Shown here piece by piece: positions 6,727-14,283 of a DNA stretch of 14,426 bases. The number at the start of each line of letters is the position of its first letter. Within the stretch, counting starts at the first letter, position 1. This DNA is from RGIG3009 sp045603285 (GTDB lineage Bacteria > Bacillota > Clostridia > Oscillospirales > Acutalibacteraceae), in NCBI GenBank assembly GCA_045603285.1, contig JAZULW010000108.1, forward strand, positions 1-14,426, read 5' to 3'. Made by a program: the position numbers and the translations under genes. The notes below the pieces were generated by a model. The model was not told the origin of the DNA and made no database searches. It saw only the letters and a program-made list of their open reading frames with translations.

Positions 6727-9255
6727 TCACAATTTGGCATCGTACCACGTTTTGCCAACGTTCACATCCGCGCGCAACCGCACCGAAAGAGATACGGCTC
6801 GTTCCATTTCTTCACGCAGAATGTGTGCCGCTTGTTCGGCATCTTGTTCGGCGGCTTCGACGATCAGTTCGTCGTGCACCTGCAAGATAAGCGTGGCATC
6901 CACCTTTTCCGCTTGCAACCGTTCGTGAACGCGAATCATGGCAATTTTGATGATATCCGCGGCCGTGCCTTGGATGGGCATATTTCGTGCCACACGCTCA
7001 CCAAACGAGCGCATCATCGCGTTGGAAGCGTGCAGTTCGGGAAGCGGGCGGCGGCGATTAAACAACGTGGCGGCATAACCGCAGTCTTTGGCAGAGGCAA
7101 TGAGCCCGTCCATATATCCTGCCACCGCGCCGTAGTGGGAAAGATAACTTTCAATGTATCGCTTGGCTTCGCCGTAGGATACGTGAATATCTTCCGAAAG
7201 TGAGTGCGCACCGATGCCGTACACGATACCGAAATTGACCGCTTTGGCTTGAGAGCGCATCAGCGGTGTGACCATTGTTTCGGGCACGTCAAATACTTGC
7301 GATGCCGTAATGCGGTGAATGTCTTCTTCGTTGTTAAACGCATCGGTCATCGTGGGGTCACCCGAAAGGGCGGCCAACACGCGCAGTTCAATTTGCGAAT
7401 AGTCTGCATCGCACAACACGTAGCCGTCTTTGGCATGGAAAAAACGGCGCAGTTCACGGCCGAGTTCCTGCCGAACGGGAATGTTTTGCAAGTTGGGTTC
7501 GGTAGAAGAAATGCGACCCGTTCGTGTTTCGGTTTGGTTAAATGAGGTATGGATCCGTCCGTCTTCGGCAATCACCTTGACAAGCCCGTCACAGTACGTC
7601 GATTTGAGTTTCGAAAGGGTGCGATACGTTAGCAGCATATCCACCACGGGATGTGCGTTGCGCAATTTTTCCAGCACTTCAGCGTTGGTGGAATAGCCCG
7701 ATTTGGTTTTCTTTTTGGCAGGAAGCCCCAAATCCTCAAACAACGCTTTGGCCAGTTGTTTGGGAGAATTCAGGTTGAATTCATACCCCACCGATTCCGT
7801 GATGGCCGCCCCGAGCGCCTCGATCTGCTCTTGCAACTGTTCACCGAACCGCTTGACGCTTTCGCCGTCCACGGCGACGCCGACAGTTTCCATAGAGGCG
7901 AGCACCGCCGCCAACGGAATTTCCATTTCACGCAACAATTTTTCTTGCCCGTTTTGGGCAATCTCCTCTTCCAAGCGGTCACACACGGTGCTCATCAACA
8001 ACACATCCGGCGGTAATTCGCCTTCGGGTACGGCGATGCCGTACACCTGTGCCAAACGAACAAGGTCGTACTTGCCCGAAAGCGGATCAAGCAAATAGGC
8101 GGCCAGGGTGGTATCCATCGTCACCCCTGCCAAGGTTTTGCCGCAGCCAAGCAACAATCGTGCGAGCGATTTGGTGTCGCACACGCGTTTTTGAACAGTC
8201 GCATCAGCAAGACGGGTAATGAATGTGTCGTCATCGGGAGATATGCGGGCGGCTTTGCCGTCGGCAAGCACCCACATACCGTCCTCGGCGGTTACCACGT
8301 CCAAACGGTTGCTTGTTAAGATTTCCCCCGCTTCGCCTTGCTGAACGGCGGCGATGGGTGGAGTTTCTTCTTGTGGCACCGTCGCAGCAGCGAGGTGCAT
8401 TTTCTCCATCAGTTTGAACATTTCCAGTTCGGTCATACGCGCCGCTAAGGCGGTAGGATTCCCCTGCGTTATGCGATAATGTTCCAGGGTAGTATCCATC
8501 GGCATATCGCGGCAGATGGTGCCAAGTTCACGGCTTAAATACGCGCTGTTGCGCCCCGTCTGCAATTTCGCGCGCACACTGTCGCGCAGATCGGCGGTGT
8601 CCAATTGTTCGTACAGTGCGTCCACACTGCCAAAACGGTGCATCAAGTCGAGTGCGGTTTTTTCGCCCACACCGGGAACACCGGGAATGTTGTCACTGGA
8701 ATCACCCATCAACGCTTTCAGGTCAATGAGTTGCGGCGGTGTGAGACCGTATTTTTCCATCACGGTATCGGGGGTATACACCACCGTTTCGGGTTGCCCC
8801 ATACGGGTGGTGGCAAGCAGCACGGTAACCTCGTCGCTCACCAGTTGCAACGAATCGCGGTCACCCGTGGCGATAAAACACTCCACGCCCTCGCGCATGG
8901 CGGCGGCGGAAAGCGTACCCAAAATATCATCTGCTTCAAACCCATCCTGCTCCACAACAGCGCATCCCATATGAGTAAGCAACTCTTTGATGATGGGCAA
9001 CTGCTGCGCTAATTCTTCGGGCATTCCTTTGCGCCCTGCTTTGTACCGGTCATATTTCAAATGGCGGAACGTGGGGGCTTTACGATCAAAGGCCACCGCC
9101 ACCGCATCCGCGTGTACATGGTCTTGCAATCGATGATAAATATTGAGAAACCCCACCAGCGCATTGGTCGGCACACCGCTATGGGTGGTGAGCACCTTAA
9201 TGCCGTAAAACGCGCGGTTTAAAATACTGTTTCCGTCAATGAGTAACAAGCGCAT
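6727..9255 (-). CDS. polA: DNA polymerase I
   Basis: PolA fills gaps and removes RNA primers in DNA repair and lagging-strand synthesis. The 842-residue product has three parts. Residues 1 to about 290 form the 5' nuclease (MRLLLIDGNSILNRAFYGI, EADDILGTL, GDRDSLQL, GDSSDNIPGVPGVGEKTA). About 310-470 is a degenerate 3'-5' exonuclease domain: the acidic DxE of motif I is not recognisable. The rest is the polymerase: motif A DADYSQIELR near Asp616, finger helix RSQAKAVNFGIVYG at 667-680, and motif C QVHDE at 792-796. Length is near proofreading-deficient family A enzymes and below the roughly 930 of E. coli Pol I. The ATG has AGGGAAG 8 bases upstream and a strong promoter. First gene of the polA-pepD-ispF-copA row. 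Confidence 0.98.
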   Translation of the reverse strand: MRLLLIDGNSILNRAFYGIKVLTTHSGVPTNALVGFLNIYHRLQDHVHADAVAVAFDRKAPTFRHLKYDRYKAGRKGMPEELAQQLPIIKELLTHMGCAVVEQDGFEADDILGTLSAAAMREGVECFIATGDRDSLQLVSDEVTVLLATTRMGQPETVVYTPDTVMEKYGLTPPQLIDLKALMGDSSDNIPGVPGVGEKTALDLMHRFGSVDALYEQLDTADLRDSVRAKLQTGRNSAYLSRELGTICRDMPMDTTLEHYRITQGNPTALAARMTELEMFKLMEKMHLAAATVPQEETPPIAAVQQGEAGEILTSNRLDVVTAEDGMWVLADGKAARISPDDDTFITRLADATVQKRVCDTKSLARLLLGCGKTLAGVTMDTTLAAYLLDPLSGKYDLVRLAQVYGIAVPEGELPPDVLLMSTVCDRLEEEIAQNGQEKLLREMEIPLAAVLASMETVGVAVDGESVKRFGEQLQEQIEALGAAITESVGYEFNLNSPKQLAKALFEDLGLPAKKKTKSGYSTNAEVLEKLRNAHPVVDMLLTYRTLSKLKSTYCDGLVKVIAEDGRIHTSFNQTETRTGRISSTEPNLQNIPVRQELGRELRRFFHAKDGYVLCDADYSQIELRVLAALSGDPTMTDAFNNEEDIHRITASQVFDVPETMVTPLMRSQAKAVNFGIVYGIGAHSLSEDIHVSYGEAKRYIESYLSHYGAVAGYMDGLIASAKDCGYAATLFNRRRPLPELHASNAMMRSFGERVARNMPIQGTAADIIKIAMIRVHERLQAEKVDATLILQVHDELIVEAAEQDAEQAAHILREEMERAVSLSVRLRADVNVGKTWYDAKL

Positions 9256-9283
9256 AGCAACACTTCCCTACTTTAATAAAGTA

Positions 9284-9312
9284 AATATACCACAAACAAA
9301 TGGATTTATCAA
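9284..9312 (-). promoter_or_regulatory. Sigma-A promoter of polA-pepD-ispF-copA
   Basis: On the minus strand TTGATA (9312-9307), exactly 17 bases, and TATATT (9289-9284) give five of six matches in each hexamer. It lies about 30 bases before the polA ATG. Its -35 begins at the foot of the upstream gene's terminator hairpin. No other clear promoter is seen before copA, so it may drive all four genes. Confidence 0.78.
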
Positions 9313-9352
9313 GAAAAAGCGGAGAGAAACCCCTCGGCTTCTCTCCGCTTTT
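9311..9352 (-). terminator. Intrinsic terminator of the small ferritin-like gene
   Basis: A perfect 14-bp stem (9315-9328 with 9339-9352, AAAAGCGGAGAGAA) and a 10-base loop, followed on the minus strand by a short T run (TTTTTCTTG counted from the stem end). The stem begins at the final base of the stop codon of the 69-residue gene. Confidence 0.85.
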
Positions 9353-9561
9353 CACACATCGCGTTTGTGCAGCAGTTCCAATAGTTCGGATGCGTGCACG
9401 CATTCGTCTTCCGCCATTTTGGCAAACAGCGAAGCGGCTTCTTTGTCGTCAGCCACGTCTTTGCCGTAACGCTCAAAATCGCGAACCAATCCCATCGAAA
9501 CCTCCCACGCGTGCATTAGACGATCGCGCGGCATAATGCGTAAATTGTGTTTGTGTTCCAT
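9352..9561 (-). CDS. Small ferritin-like helical protein, function unknown
   Basis: The predicted 69-residue soluble protein (starting MEHKHNLRIMPRDR) is almost all amphipathic helix. It has two blocks: DRLMHAWEVSMGLVRDFERY with a Trp-Glu pair, and ASLFAKMAEDECVHASELL carrying an E-x-x-H pattern (ECVH). That is the metal-ligand arrangement of one half of a ferritin or rubrerythrin four-helix bundle, so a dimer could build a di-iron site. This is inference from pattern. ATG 9561 is chosen because a GGGGGG-rich ribosome site (AAAAGGGGGG) lies about 7 bases upstream; an upstream in-frame start at 9621 lacks one and would add an unlikely leader. It stands alone between polA and the divergent suf genes and has its own terminator. 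I do not recognise a named gene. Confidence 0.75.
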   Translation of the reverse strand: MEHKHNLRIMPRDRLMHAWEVSMGLVRDFERYGKDVADDKEAASLFAKMAEDECVHASELLELLHKRDV

Positions 9562-9664
9562 TGTGTTGCCCCCCTTTTGAAAAATAGTGTAGGCTTCAAA
9601 ATGAAAAATATGTATGCACATTTCGGGAAATTTGTCGTTTTTCTCTTTAAATTTTCAAAAACTG

Positions 9665-9673
9665 TGCTATACT
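9665..9673 (+). promoter_or_regulatory. Extended -10 promoter of sufCB
   Basis: TGC followed by TATACT (9668-9673) forms an extended -10 element about 31 bases before the sufC ATG. The -35 region is A/T-rich (around TTTAAA) and poor, which the TGn extension often compensates. No obvious operator palindrome is visible next to it. Confidence 0.55.
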
Positions 9674-9704
9674 CTAGATGATACTCTTAATTGCGGAGGT
9701 CCGT

Positions 9705-10445
9705 ATGCTGGAATTGAAAAACGTTTCGTTTGGGGTGGACGGCGAAGACGGCCATAAAGACATCCTCAAACACATCAATTTAACCGTTAACGAGCGCTTT
9801 GTTGCCATCACCGGCCCAAACGGTGGCGGCAAATCGTCGCTCGCTAAAATTATTGCGGGTATTTGGCAACCCACCGAAGGGCACATTATGCTCAATGGAC
9901 AGGATATCACACAGTTGAGCATTACCGAACGCGCCAAAGCGGGCATCAGTTTTGCGTTTCAACAACCCGTGCGGTTCAAGGGCCTCACCGTGCACGATCT
10001 GTTGTCGCTTGCGGGTGGAAAACCCCTTTCGGTTTCGGAAGCGTGTTCGTATTTGTCGGAAGTGGGGCTTTGTGCCAAAGATTACATTAACCGTGAAGTA
10101 AATGCGAGTCTGTCGGGCGGCGAACTCAAGCGCATTGAGATTGCTACCGTGATGGTGCGCGGCACGCAGTTGTCGGTGTTTGACGAGCCGGAAGCGGGTA
10201 TCGACCTGTGGAGTTTTAACAACCTCATTAAGGTGTTTGAAAATATGCACAAAAAAGAGGGAGGCTCCATTCTCATCATCTCACACCAAGAGCGCATCTT
10301 GAACATTGCCGACAAGATCGTGGTGGTGGCAAACGGCGAAATTGCCGACGTGGGCACGCCTGAAACCATTCTTCCCTCGCTTCTTTCGGCATCAACGGTG
10401 TGCAGCGCGCTCACCGATAAATTGGCGGGAGGTGCGACACAATGA
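9705..10445 (+). CDS. sufC: SufC-type Fe-S cluster assembly ATPase
   Basis: SufC is the cytosolic ABC ATPase that powers the SufB-type scaffold during iron-sulfur cluster assembly; it is not a transporter. The 246-residue product has Walker A GPNGGGKSS at 37-45, Q-loop FAFQQP at 83-88, ABC signature LSGGELKR at 136-143, Walker B LSVFDEPEAGID at 156-167 and the H-loop ISHQ at 192-195. The DEPEAGID form and the small size are typical of SufC. The ATG at 9705 has GGAGGT about 4 bases upstream; a further ATG at 9678 in the same frame lies just after the -10 element and is less likely. The stop overlaps the next start (ATGA). No sufS, sufU, sufD or sufE neighbour is present here. Confidence 0.95.
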   Translation: MLELKNVSFGVDGEDGHKDILKHINLTVNERFVAITGPNGGGKSSLAKIIAGIWQPTEGHIMLNGQDITQLSITERAKAGISFAFQQPVRFKGLTVHDLLSLAGGKPLSVSEACSYLSEVGLCAKDYINREVNASLSGGELKRIEIATVMVRGTQLSVFDEPEAGIDLWSFNNLIKVFENMHKKEGGSILIISHQERILNIADKIVVVANGEIADVGTPETILPSLLSASTVCSALTDKLAGGATQ

Positions 10446-11359
10446 ACGCGATCGAAAAGCAATTGTTAGAGGCGGTTGCCGACCTGCACGAAATTCCCAC
10501 GGGCGCTTACAACCTTCGCCAAAACGGCGAAGCAGCGGGGCGCAACTCCACAGCCAATATTGAGATCGTGCCCAAAACGGACAAGCCCGGTATTGACATT
10601 CGCATTAAGGCGGGAACGCGCGGCGAGAGCGTGCACATTCCCGTCATTCTCACCCAAACGGGGCTAACGGATCTGGTATACAACGATTTCTTCATCGGTG
10701 AAGACTGCGACATCACCATTGTGGCGGGGTGCGGTATTCACAACAGCGGCGACAGCGCGACCGAACACAGCGGCATTCATGCATTTTACGTGGGCAAAAA
10801 TTCCCATGTGAAGTACGTGGAAAAACACTACGGTGCGGGCGACGGCAACGGCGAAAACGTGATGAACCCCACCACGGTGGTGGAACTGGCGGAAAACGCC
10901 GTGATGGAGCTGGAAACCACCCAAATTAAGGGTGTGGATTCTACCCGCCGCGTGACCAACGCCACAGTGGCGGACGGTGCCTCCCTCATCATCCGTGAAA
11001 AATTGATGACCCACGGCAACCAATTTGCCGAAAGCGATTTTACCATCGATTTGAACGGCGAAGATTCCTCTGCCAACGTGATTTCCCGTGCGGTGGCCAA
11101 GGGTAACTCCCGTCAAGATTTCCTTTCCCGCATCAACGGCAACAACCGTTGCGCGGGGCACACGGAATGTGATGCCATCATTATGGACGATGCCCGTGTA
11201 CGCGCGGTGCCCGAAATTACCGCCAACCACCTGGATGCGGCGCTCATTCACGAGGCGGCCATCGGCAAAATTGCGGGTGAACAACTCATTAAGTTGATGA
11301 CGCTGGGACTCACCGAACAAGAAGCGGAAGAACAGATCGTCAACGGATTTTTGAAGTAA
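10442..11359 (+). CDS. sufB: SufB/SufD-family Fe-S assembly scaffold (short SmsB-like form)
   Basis: This 305-residue protein is the SufC partner on which Fe-S clusters are built. It is a beta-helix protein with the SufB core: CDITIVAGCGIHN, repeated strand segments, then RCAGHTECDAII with Cys237 and Cys243, and ALIHEAAIGKI with His270-Glu271. The Cys and the His-Glu pair correspond to the SufB residues used for cluster assembly, so this looks like SufB rather than SufD. It is much shorter than E. coli SufB (about 495). A two-gene sufC-sufB unit with a short SufB matches the minimal SUF-like (SMS) system described in anaerobes; that assignment is inference. It overlaps sufC by 4 bases, with GGGAGG about 9 bases before the ATG, and ends at a strong terminator. 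Confidence 0.92.
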   Translation: MNAIEKQLLEAVADLHEIPTGAYNLRQNGEAAGRNSTANIEIVPKTDKPGIDIRIKAGTRGESVHIPVILTQTGLTDLVYNDFFIGEDCDITIVAGCGIHNSGDSATEHSGIHAFYVGKNSHVKYVEKHYGAGDGNGENVMNPTTVVELAENAVMELETTQIKGVDSTRRVTNATVADGASLIIREKLMTHGNQFAESDFTIDLNGEDSSANVISRAVAKGNSRQDFLSRINGNNRCAGHTECDAIIMDDARVRAVPEITANHLDAALIHEAAIGKIAGEQLIKLMTLGLTEQEAEEQIVNGFLK

Positions 11360-11360
11360 A

Positions 11361-11394
11361 AAAGAAAGGACCGGCAGGGCCGGTCCTTTTGTTT
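11361..11394. terminator. Bidirectional terminator between sufB and the ECF S-component gene
   Basis: An 11-bp perfect GC-rich stem (AAAGGACCGGC at 11365-11375 with 11379-11389), loop AGG, then TTTTGTTTT on the plus strand. On the minus strand the same hairpin is followed by CTTTTTTAC. It can stop both convergent units: suf from the left and recR-smpB-coaX-ECF from the right. Confidence 0.92.
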
Positions 11395-11987
11395 TATACT
11401 CGAGATTTGCGGATGGCACGCACGATGCGTTCCATCGCGGGCGCTAAAATGAGGTTGATGGCGAATTCCACAAGGAAGTTGATACCCGCCAACAAGATGA
11501 AGATGATGTAAAACACGTTGGGGTTGGCAAAAAATTCCGTGAGTTGCGTTTTAAAGAGGAACATCCCCGCACAGAAAATACCGGTGTTCACCACGGGCAC
11601 GGCCGCGGCGGCAAGAACCACGCCGAGGAATTCCTTGTTTTTTCTTTGAAATGCCGTTGCGATAAAGCCGCCGACCGCACCGGCCGCCGTGCTTTTCAAC
11701 ATACAAATGAGGGCGATGAGCCACGGATTTTCGGCAAACAACAGCCCGAACAGACCGCCGCCCGTCATCACGCCGTAGATGGTCATCACACCGAACACGG
11801 CGCCCAGAACGGCGCCCGCCACGGGCCCAAACAACACGCCACCAATGACGATGGGAATGAGCACAAACGACATTTGCACCGGCATCACGGCGGTGAGGAT
11901 GTTGCCGAGCCATTGCAGGACCACAATGAGGCCCGCAAGCAAGGCAAGTTGCACAAGCCGCAAGGTTTTTTGCGTTACACGTTCCAT
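11394..11987 (-). CDS. ECF transporter substrate-binding (S) component, possibly pantothenate
   Basis: This 197-residue integral membrane protein has about six hydrophobic segments. Features include a helix with LVQLALLAGLIVVLQ near the N-terminus, a glycine-rich motif VIGGVLFGPVAGAVLG, and a long C-terminal helix ending in basic residues. That is the layout of S components of energy-coupling-factor vitamin transporters, which use a shared ATPase module encoded elsewhere. The gene follows coaX on the same strand. Because CoaX phosphorylates pantothenate, the substrate may be pantothenate (PanT-like), but S components for other vitamins look alike, so the substrate is inference. ATG 11987 has AAGGAG 9 bases upstream. 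It has a 76-base leader with a hairpin and ends at a bidirectional terminator. Confidence 0.8.
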   Translation of the reverse strand: MERVTQKTLRLVQLALLAGLIVVLQWLGNILTAVMPVQMSFVLIPIVIGGVLFGPVAGAVLGAVFGVMTIYGVMTGGGLFGLLFAENPWLIALICMLKSTAAGAVGGFIATAFQRKNKEFLGVVLAAAAVPVVNTGIFCAGMFLFKTQLTEFFANPNVFYIIFILLAGINFLVEFAINLILAPAMERIVRAIRKSRV

Positions 11988-12063
11988 ATTTCATTTCTCC
12001 TTACTGTTGCCCCGAAACGGGTGCAACGTAAATTTTATATTTCAACCTTTATCAGGTTAAAAC
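11988..12063 (-). other. Leader between coaX and the ECF S-component gene, with hairpin
   Basis: The leader holds a hairpin just before the ribosome site: GTTGC/GCAAC outer pairs (12006-12010 with 12023-12027) and CCCG/CGGG inner pairs, with one bulged base and loop AAA. Farther up is AACCT/AGGTT (12044-12048 with 12054-12058) and a TATAAA that could be a weak -10. I do not recognise a known riboswitch. It may only be an mRNA structure or a secondary promoter. Confidence 0.4.
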
Positions 12064-12831
12064 CTATTTGGTATTGCGCTCGTATAAGATGCGCAGACCG
12101 TCCAGCAACAGTTGCCCGTCGTACACGGTTTGGCGGCGGCAACAAGCGGCAATTTCCGCGCCGAGGCCGCCCGTGACGATAACGTTGGCCTCCGCGCCGA
12201 GTTCCGCGGCAATGCGGTCACACATACCGTCCACCATTGCGGCGGTGCCGAATACGGCACCCGAGCGCATCGAATCGACGGAGTTGGTGCCGATGACGTG
12301 GGCGGGGGCTTGCAAACGGATGTTGGGCAACAGCGAAGCGCGGCTAATGAGCGAGTCGAGCGAGGTGGCCACACCGGGCATGATCGCGCCGCCGCGGAAC
12401 GCTCCGTCTTTGTCGACAACGGATACCGTTGTGGCGGTGCCGAGATCCCACACAATACAGGGCGCACCGTATTTTTGCACGGCAGCCACACCGCCCACCA
12501 ACAAGTCGGCGCCGAGTTGGGCGGGGTTGTCGATGCGGATGTTGATGCCGGATTTGATGCCGGGGCCCACCATCAACGGCTCTTTGCCGATCACGCGGGA
12601 CACCGCTTTGCACAAGGCGTTGTCGAGACTCGGCACGACCGAGCCGAGAATGGCACCGCTGATATCCGCGGGCGCAATGTCGTACAACTGCAACATGGAA
12701 AGCAACTCGGCGGCATATTGGTCGCCCGTGCGGGTGCGGTCGGTGGAAATGCGGAATTCACAGGTAAGGTCTTCGCCGCGGAATACACCTGCCGTGAGGT
12801 TGGTGTTTCCGAGGTCAAGCGTTAGTAACAT
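12064..12831 (-). CDS. coaX: Type III pantothenate kinase
   Basis: CoaX phosphorylates pantothenate, the first step of coenzyme A synthesis; the type III enzyme is cytosolic and differs from CoaA. The 255-residue product shows the family's phosphate-binding start LTLDLGNTN (Asp6), the central GADLLVGGVAA with Asp109, WDLGTATTVSVVD at 128-140 and VTGGLGAE near residue 220. Length matches the family (about 255). The ATG is 4 bases after the smpB stop. AAAGGA lies about 12 bases upstream, rather far, so coupling to smpB is likely. The downstream membrane gene of ECF S type would fit as a pantothenate uptake partner. Confidence 0.97.
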   Translation of the reverse strand: MLLTLDLGNTNLTAGVFRGEDLTCEFRISTDRTRTGDQYAAELLSMLQLYDIAPADISGAILGSVVPSLDNALCKAVSRVIGKEPLMVGPGIKSGINIRIDNPAQLGADLLVGGVAAVQKYGAPCIVWDLGTATTVSVVDKDGAFRGGAIMPGVATSLDSLISRASLLPNIRLQAPAHVIGTNSVDSMRSGAVFGTAAMVDGMCDRIAAELGAEANVIVTGGLGAEIAACCRRQTVYDGQLLLDGLRILYERNTK

Positions 12832-12835
12832 CGTG

Positions 12836-13309
12836 TTATGCGTTCCTTTCTTTTAGGGCGCGTTCCGCCTCGCGTTTCATATCACGACGGGCGGCGTCTT
12901 CCCGTTTGTCGTACAATTTTTTACCGCGGCACAAGCCAACCTGCACTTTCACGCGTGAACCTTTAAAATAAAGAGACAACGGCACCAGCGTGAGACCTTG
13001 TTGTTGGCGGAGCAGCCCGTACCACCGCATAATTTCGCGTTTGTGCATGAGCAAACGGCGTTCACGGCGCGGGTCACGGTTAAAAATATTGCCTTGTTCG
13101 TACGGGCTGATATGCAGCCCCTTTAAAATGAGTTCCCCGTTTTCCACGGCGCACCACGCATCGCGCAGATTGGCGCCGCCGGCGCGGAGAGATTTGACTT
13201 CGGTTCCGCACAGTTCAATGCCTGCTTCGGCAGATTCTTCCACAAAATATTCGTGGAAGGCTTTTCGGTTTTCGGCTATGGTTTTGGTTTCGGTACGGGT
13301 ACCGGCCAC
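12836..13309 (-). CDS. smpB: SsrA-binding protein SmpB
   Basis: SmpB binds tmRNA and delivers it to stalled ribosomes for trans-translation, tagging the incomplete protein and freeing the ribosome. The 157-residue product has IAENRKAFHEYFVEE near the N-terminus, CGTEVKSLRAGGANLRDAW, ISPYEQGNIFNRDPRRERRLL and the basic C-terminal tail KKLYDKREDAARRD. These are hallmark SmpB segments. I prefer the GTG at 13309 (reads MAGTRTETK), with GAGG 9 bases upstream; a GTG at 13318 sits too close to its ribosome site. It lies 17 bases after recR and 4 bases before coaX in a presumed operon. The tmRNA gene itself is not in this window. Confidence 0.96.
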   Translation of the reverse strand: MAGTRTETKTIAENRKAFHEYFVEESAEAGIELCGTEVKSLRAGGANLRDAWCAVENGELILKGLHISPYEQGNIFNRDPRRERRLLMHKREIMRWYGLLRQQQGLTLVPLSLYFKGSRVKVQVGLCRGKKLYDKREDAARRDMKREAERALKERNA

Positions 13310-13326
13310 GAATATCACCCTCTTTT

Positions 13327-13929
13327 TTAGGTAAGTTCGCTGCGACCTTCCAGCGAACGGCGGAGCGTTACTTCATCCGCAAATTCCAAATCACCGCCGA
13401 CGGGAATACCATAGGCCAAACGGGTTACCCTAACCCCAAACGGCTTTAACAATTTGCTGATATACATGGCGGTGGCCTCACCTTCTACGGTGGGGTTGGT
13501 CGCCATAATGACTTCTTCCACGTCCTCGTTGGCAATACGCGTAAGCAGTTGTTTGATGCGCAGTTGTTCGGGACCAATGCCGTCCATTGGGGAAATGGTG
13601 CCGTGCAACACGTGGTAAGTCCCGTGAAATTCGCGCGTGCGTTCAAAAGCAAGCACGTCACGCGGCTCTTCTACCACGCAAATAACCGCCGTATCGCGGT
13701 CGGGTGCACAGCAAACGGAGCACCGTTCCCCGTCGGTGAGGTTGCAACACACTTCACATTCTTTGATATGTTCGCGCGCATCCACAATGGCATCCACAAA
13801 AGCTTTGCCCTGCTCATCAGACATACTCAACACAGCAAACGCCAACCGCACGGCCGATTTATGGCCAATGCCGGGAAGGCGTTCCCATTGTTCAATTAAT
13901 TTATCCAAGGTTGCCACCCGATATGCCAT
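13327..13929 (-). CDS. recR: Recombination mediator protein RecR
   Basis: RecR works with RecO and RecF to load RecA at single-stranded gaps in DNA repair. The 200-residue product has the helix-hairpin-helix ERLPGIGHKSAVRLA at about 16-30, a zinc finger with Cys58, Cys61, Cys70 and Cys73, then a Toprim domain (VICVVEEPRDVLAFE and ATNPTVEGEATAMYI), all as in RecR. Length fits the family (about 200). Two adjacent ATGs occur (13932 and 13929); I chose the second because AGGGGG lies 6 bases before it and homologues start MAYR. The GTG at 13944 is unlikely. It heads the recR-smpB-coaX-ECF row and is divergent from the tRNA operon. Confidence 0.97.
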   Translation of the reverse strand: MAYRVATLDKLIEQWERLPGIGHKSAVRLAFAVLSMSDEQGKAFVDAIVDAREHIKECEVCCNLTDGERCSVCCAPDRDTAVICVVEEPRDVLAFERTREFHGTYHVLHGTISPMDGIGPEQLRIKQLLTRIANEDVEEVIMATNPTVEGEATAMYISKLLKPFGVRVTRLAYGIPVGGDLEFADEVTLRRSLEGRSELT

Positions 13930-13958
13930 CATGATCCCCCTCACACACTATTCAATCC

Positions 13959-13967
13959 ATTGTATCA
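13959..13967 (-). promoter_or_regulatory. Candidate promoter of recR
   Basis: On the minus strand TGA followed by TACAAT (13964-13959) forms an extended -10, with TGGAAA 17 bases upstream as a partial -35. It lies about 30 bases before the recR start. A TTGACA nearby is only 7 bases from this -10 and does not fit it. Confidence 0.5.
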
Positions 13968-14042
13968 CACTTGTCAAAAGATTTCCATACTTTTCTTTCG
14001 AACAGCACCGAAAACATTTTTTCGAAAAAACCAAAAAAAGGC

Positions 14043-14071
14043 TTGACAACCGCAAACAGATGCAGTATTAT
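14043..14071 (+). promoter_or_regulatory. Promoter of the tRNA operon
   Basis: TTGACA (14043-14048), a 17-base spacer and TATTAT (14066-14071) match the consensus well, with a start expected near 14078, about 12 bases before the mature tRNA-Lys. Confidence 0.9.
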
Positions 14072-14089
14072 ATTTTAGCAGTTTGACAC

Positions 14090-14165
14090 GCACCATTAGC
14101 TCAGTTGGTAGAGCACCTGACTCTTAATCAGGGTGTCCAGGGTTCGAGTCCCTGATGGTGTACCA
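14090..14165 (+). tRNA. tRNA-Lys (anticodon CTT)
   Basis: A complete cloverleaf: acceptor GCACCAT with ATGGTGT (first pair a G-U wobble), D-stem GCTC/GAGC, anticodon stem CCTGA/TCAGG around the loop CTCTTAA with anticodon CTT at 14123-14125, T-stem CAGGG/CCCTG with loop TTCGAGT, discriminator A and encoded CCA. It decodes AAG. First gene of the tRNA operon. Confidence 0.98.
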
Positions 14166-14168
14166 TCC

Positions 14169-14244
14169 GGCCCGTTGGTCAAGTGGCCTAAGACTCCGGC
14201 CTCTCACGCCGGCAACACGAGTTCGAATCTCGTACGGGTCACCA
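14169..14244 (+). tRNA. tRNA-Glu (anticodon CTC)
   Basis: Cloverleaf with acceptor GGCCCGT/ACGGGTC (one G-U), anticodon stem CCGGC/GCCGG around the loop CTCTCAC with anticodon CTC at 14203-14205, T-stem ACGAG/CTCGT with loop TTCGAAT, discriminator A and encoded CCA. It decodes GAG. Only 3 bases separate it from tRNA-Lys, so both come from one transcript. Confidence 0.97.
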
Positions 14245-14283
14245 ACGTCAAACGACGCCGGGGGTGAATCAACTCCCCTATAC

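Noticed and set aside
10663..10668. Single GCTAAC half-site in sufB
   Set aside because: No partner half-site nearby and inside coding sequence.
10664..11419. Long minus-strand open frame across sufB
   Set aside because: It is antisense to the clear sufB gene, His- and Val-rich with no recognisable domain, and runs through the terminator.
12068..12856. Long plus-strand open frame opposite coaX
   Set aside because: Antisense to coaX, whose motifs are complete; no family features.
13945..14042. Search for a small gene or RNA between recR and the tRNA operon
   Set aside because: Apart from the two divergent promoters, only A/T-rich sequence is visible; no coding or structured RNA signal supported.
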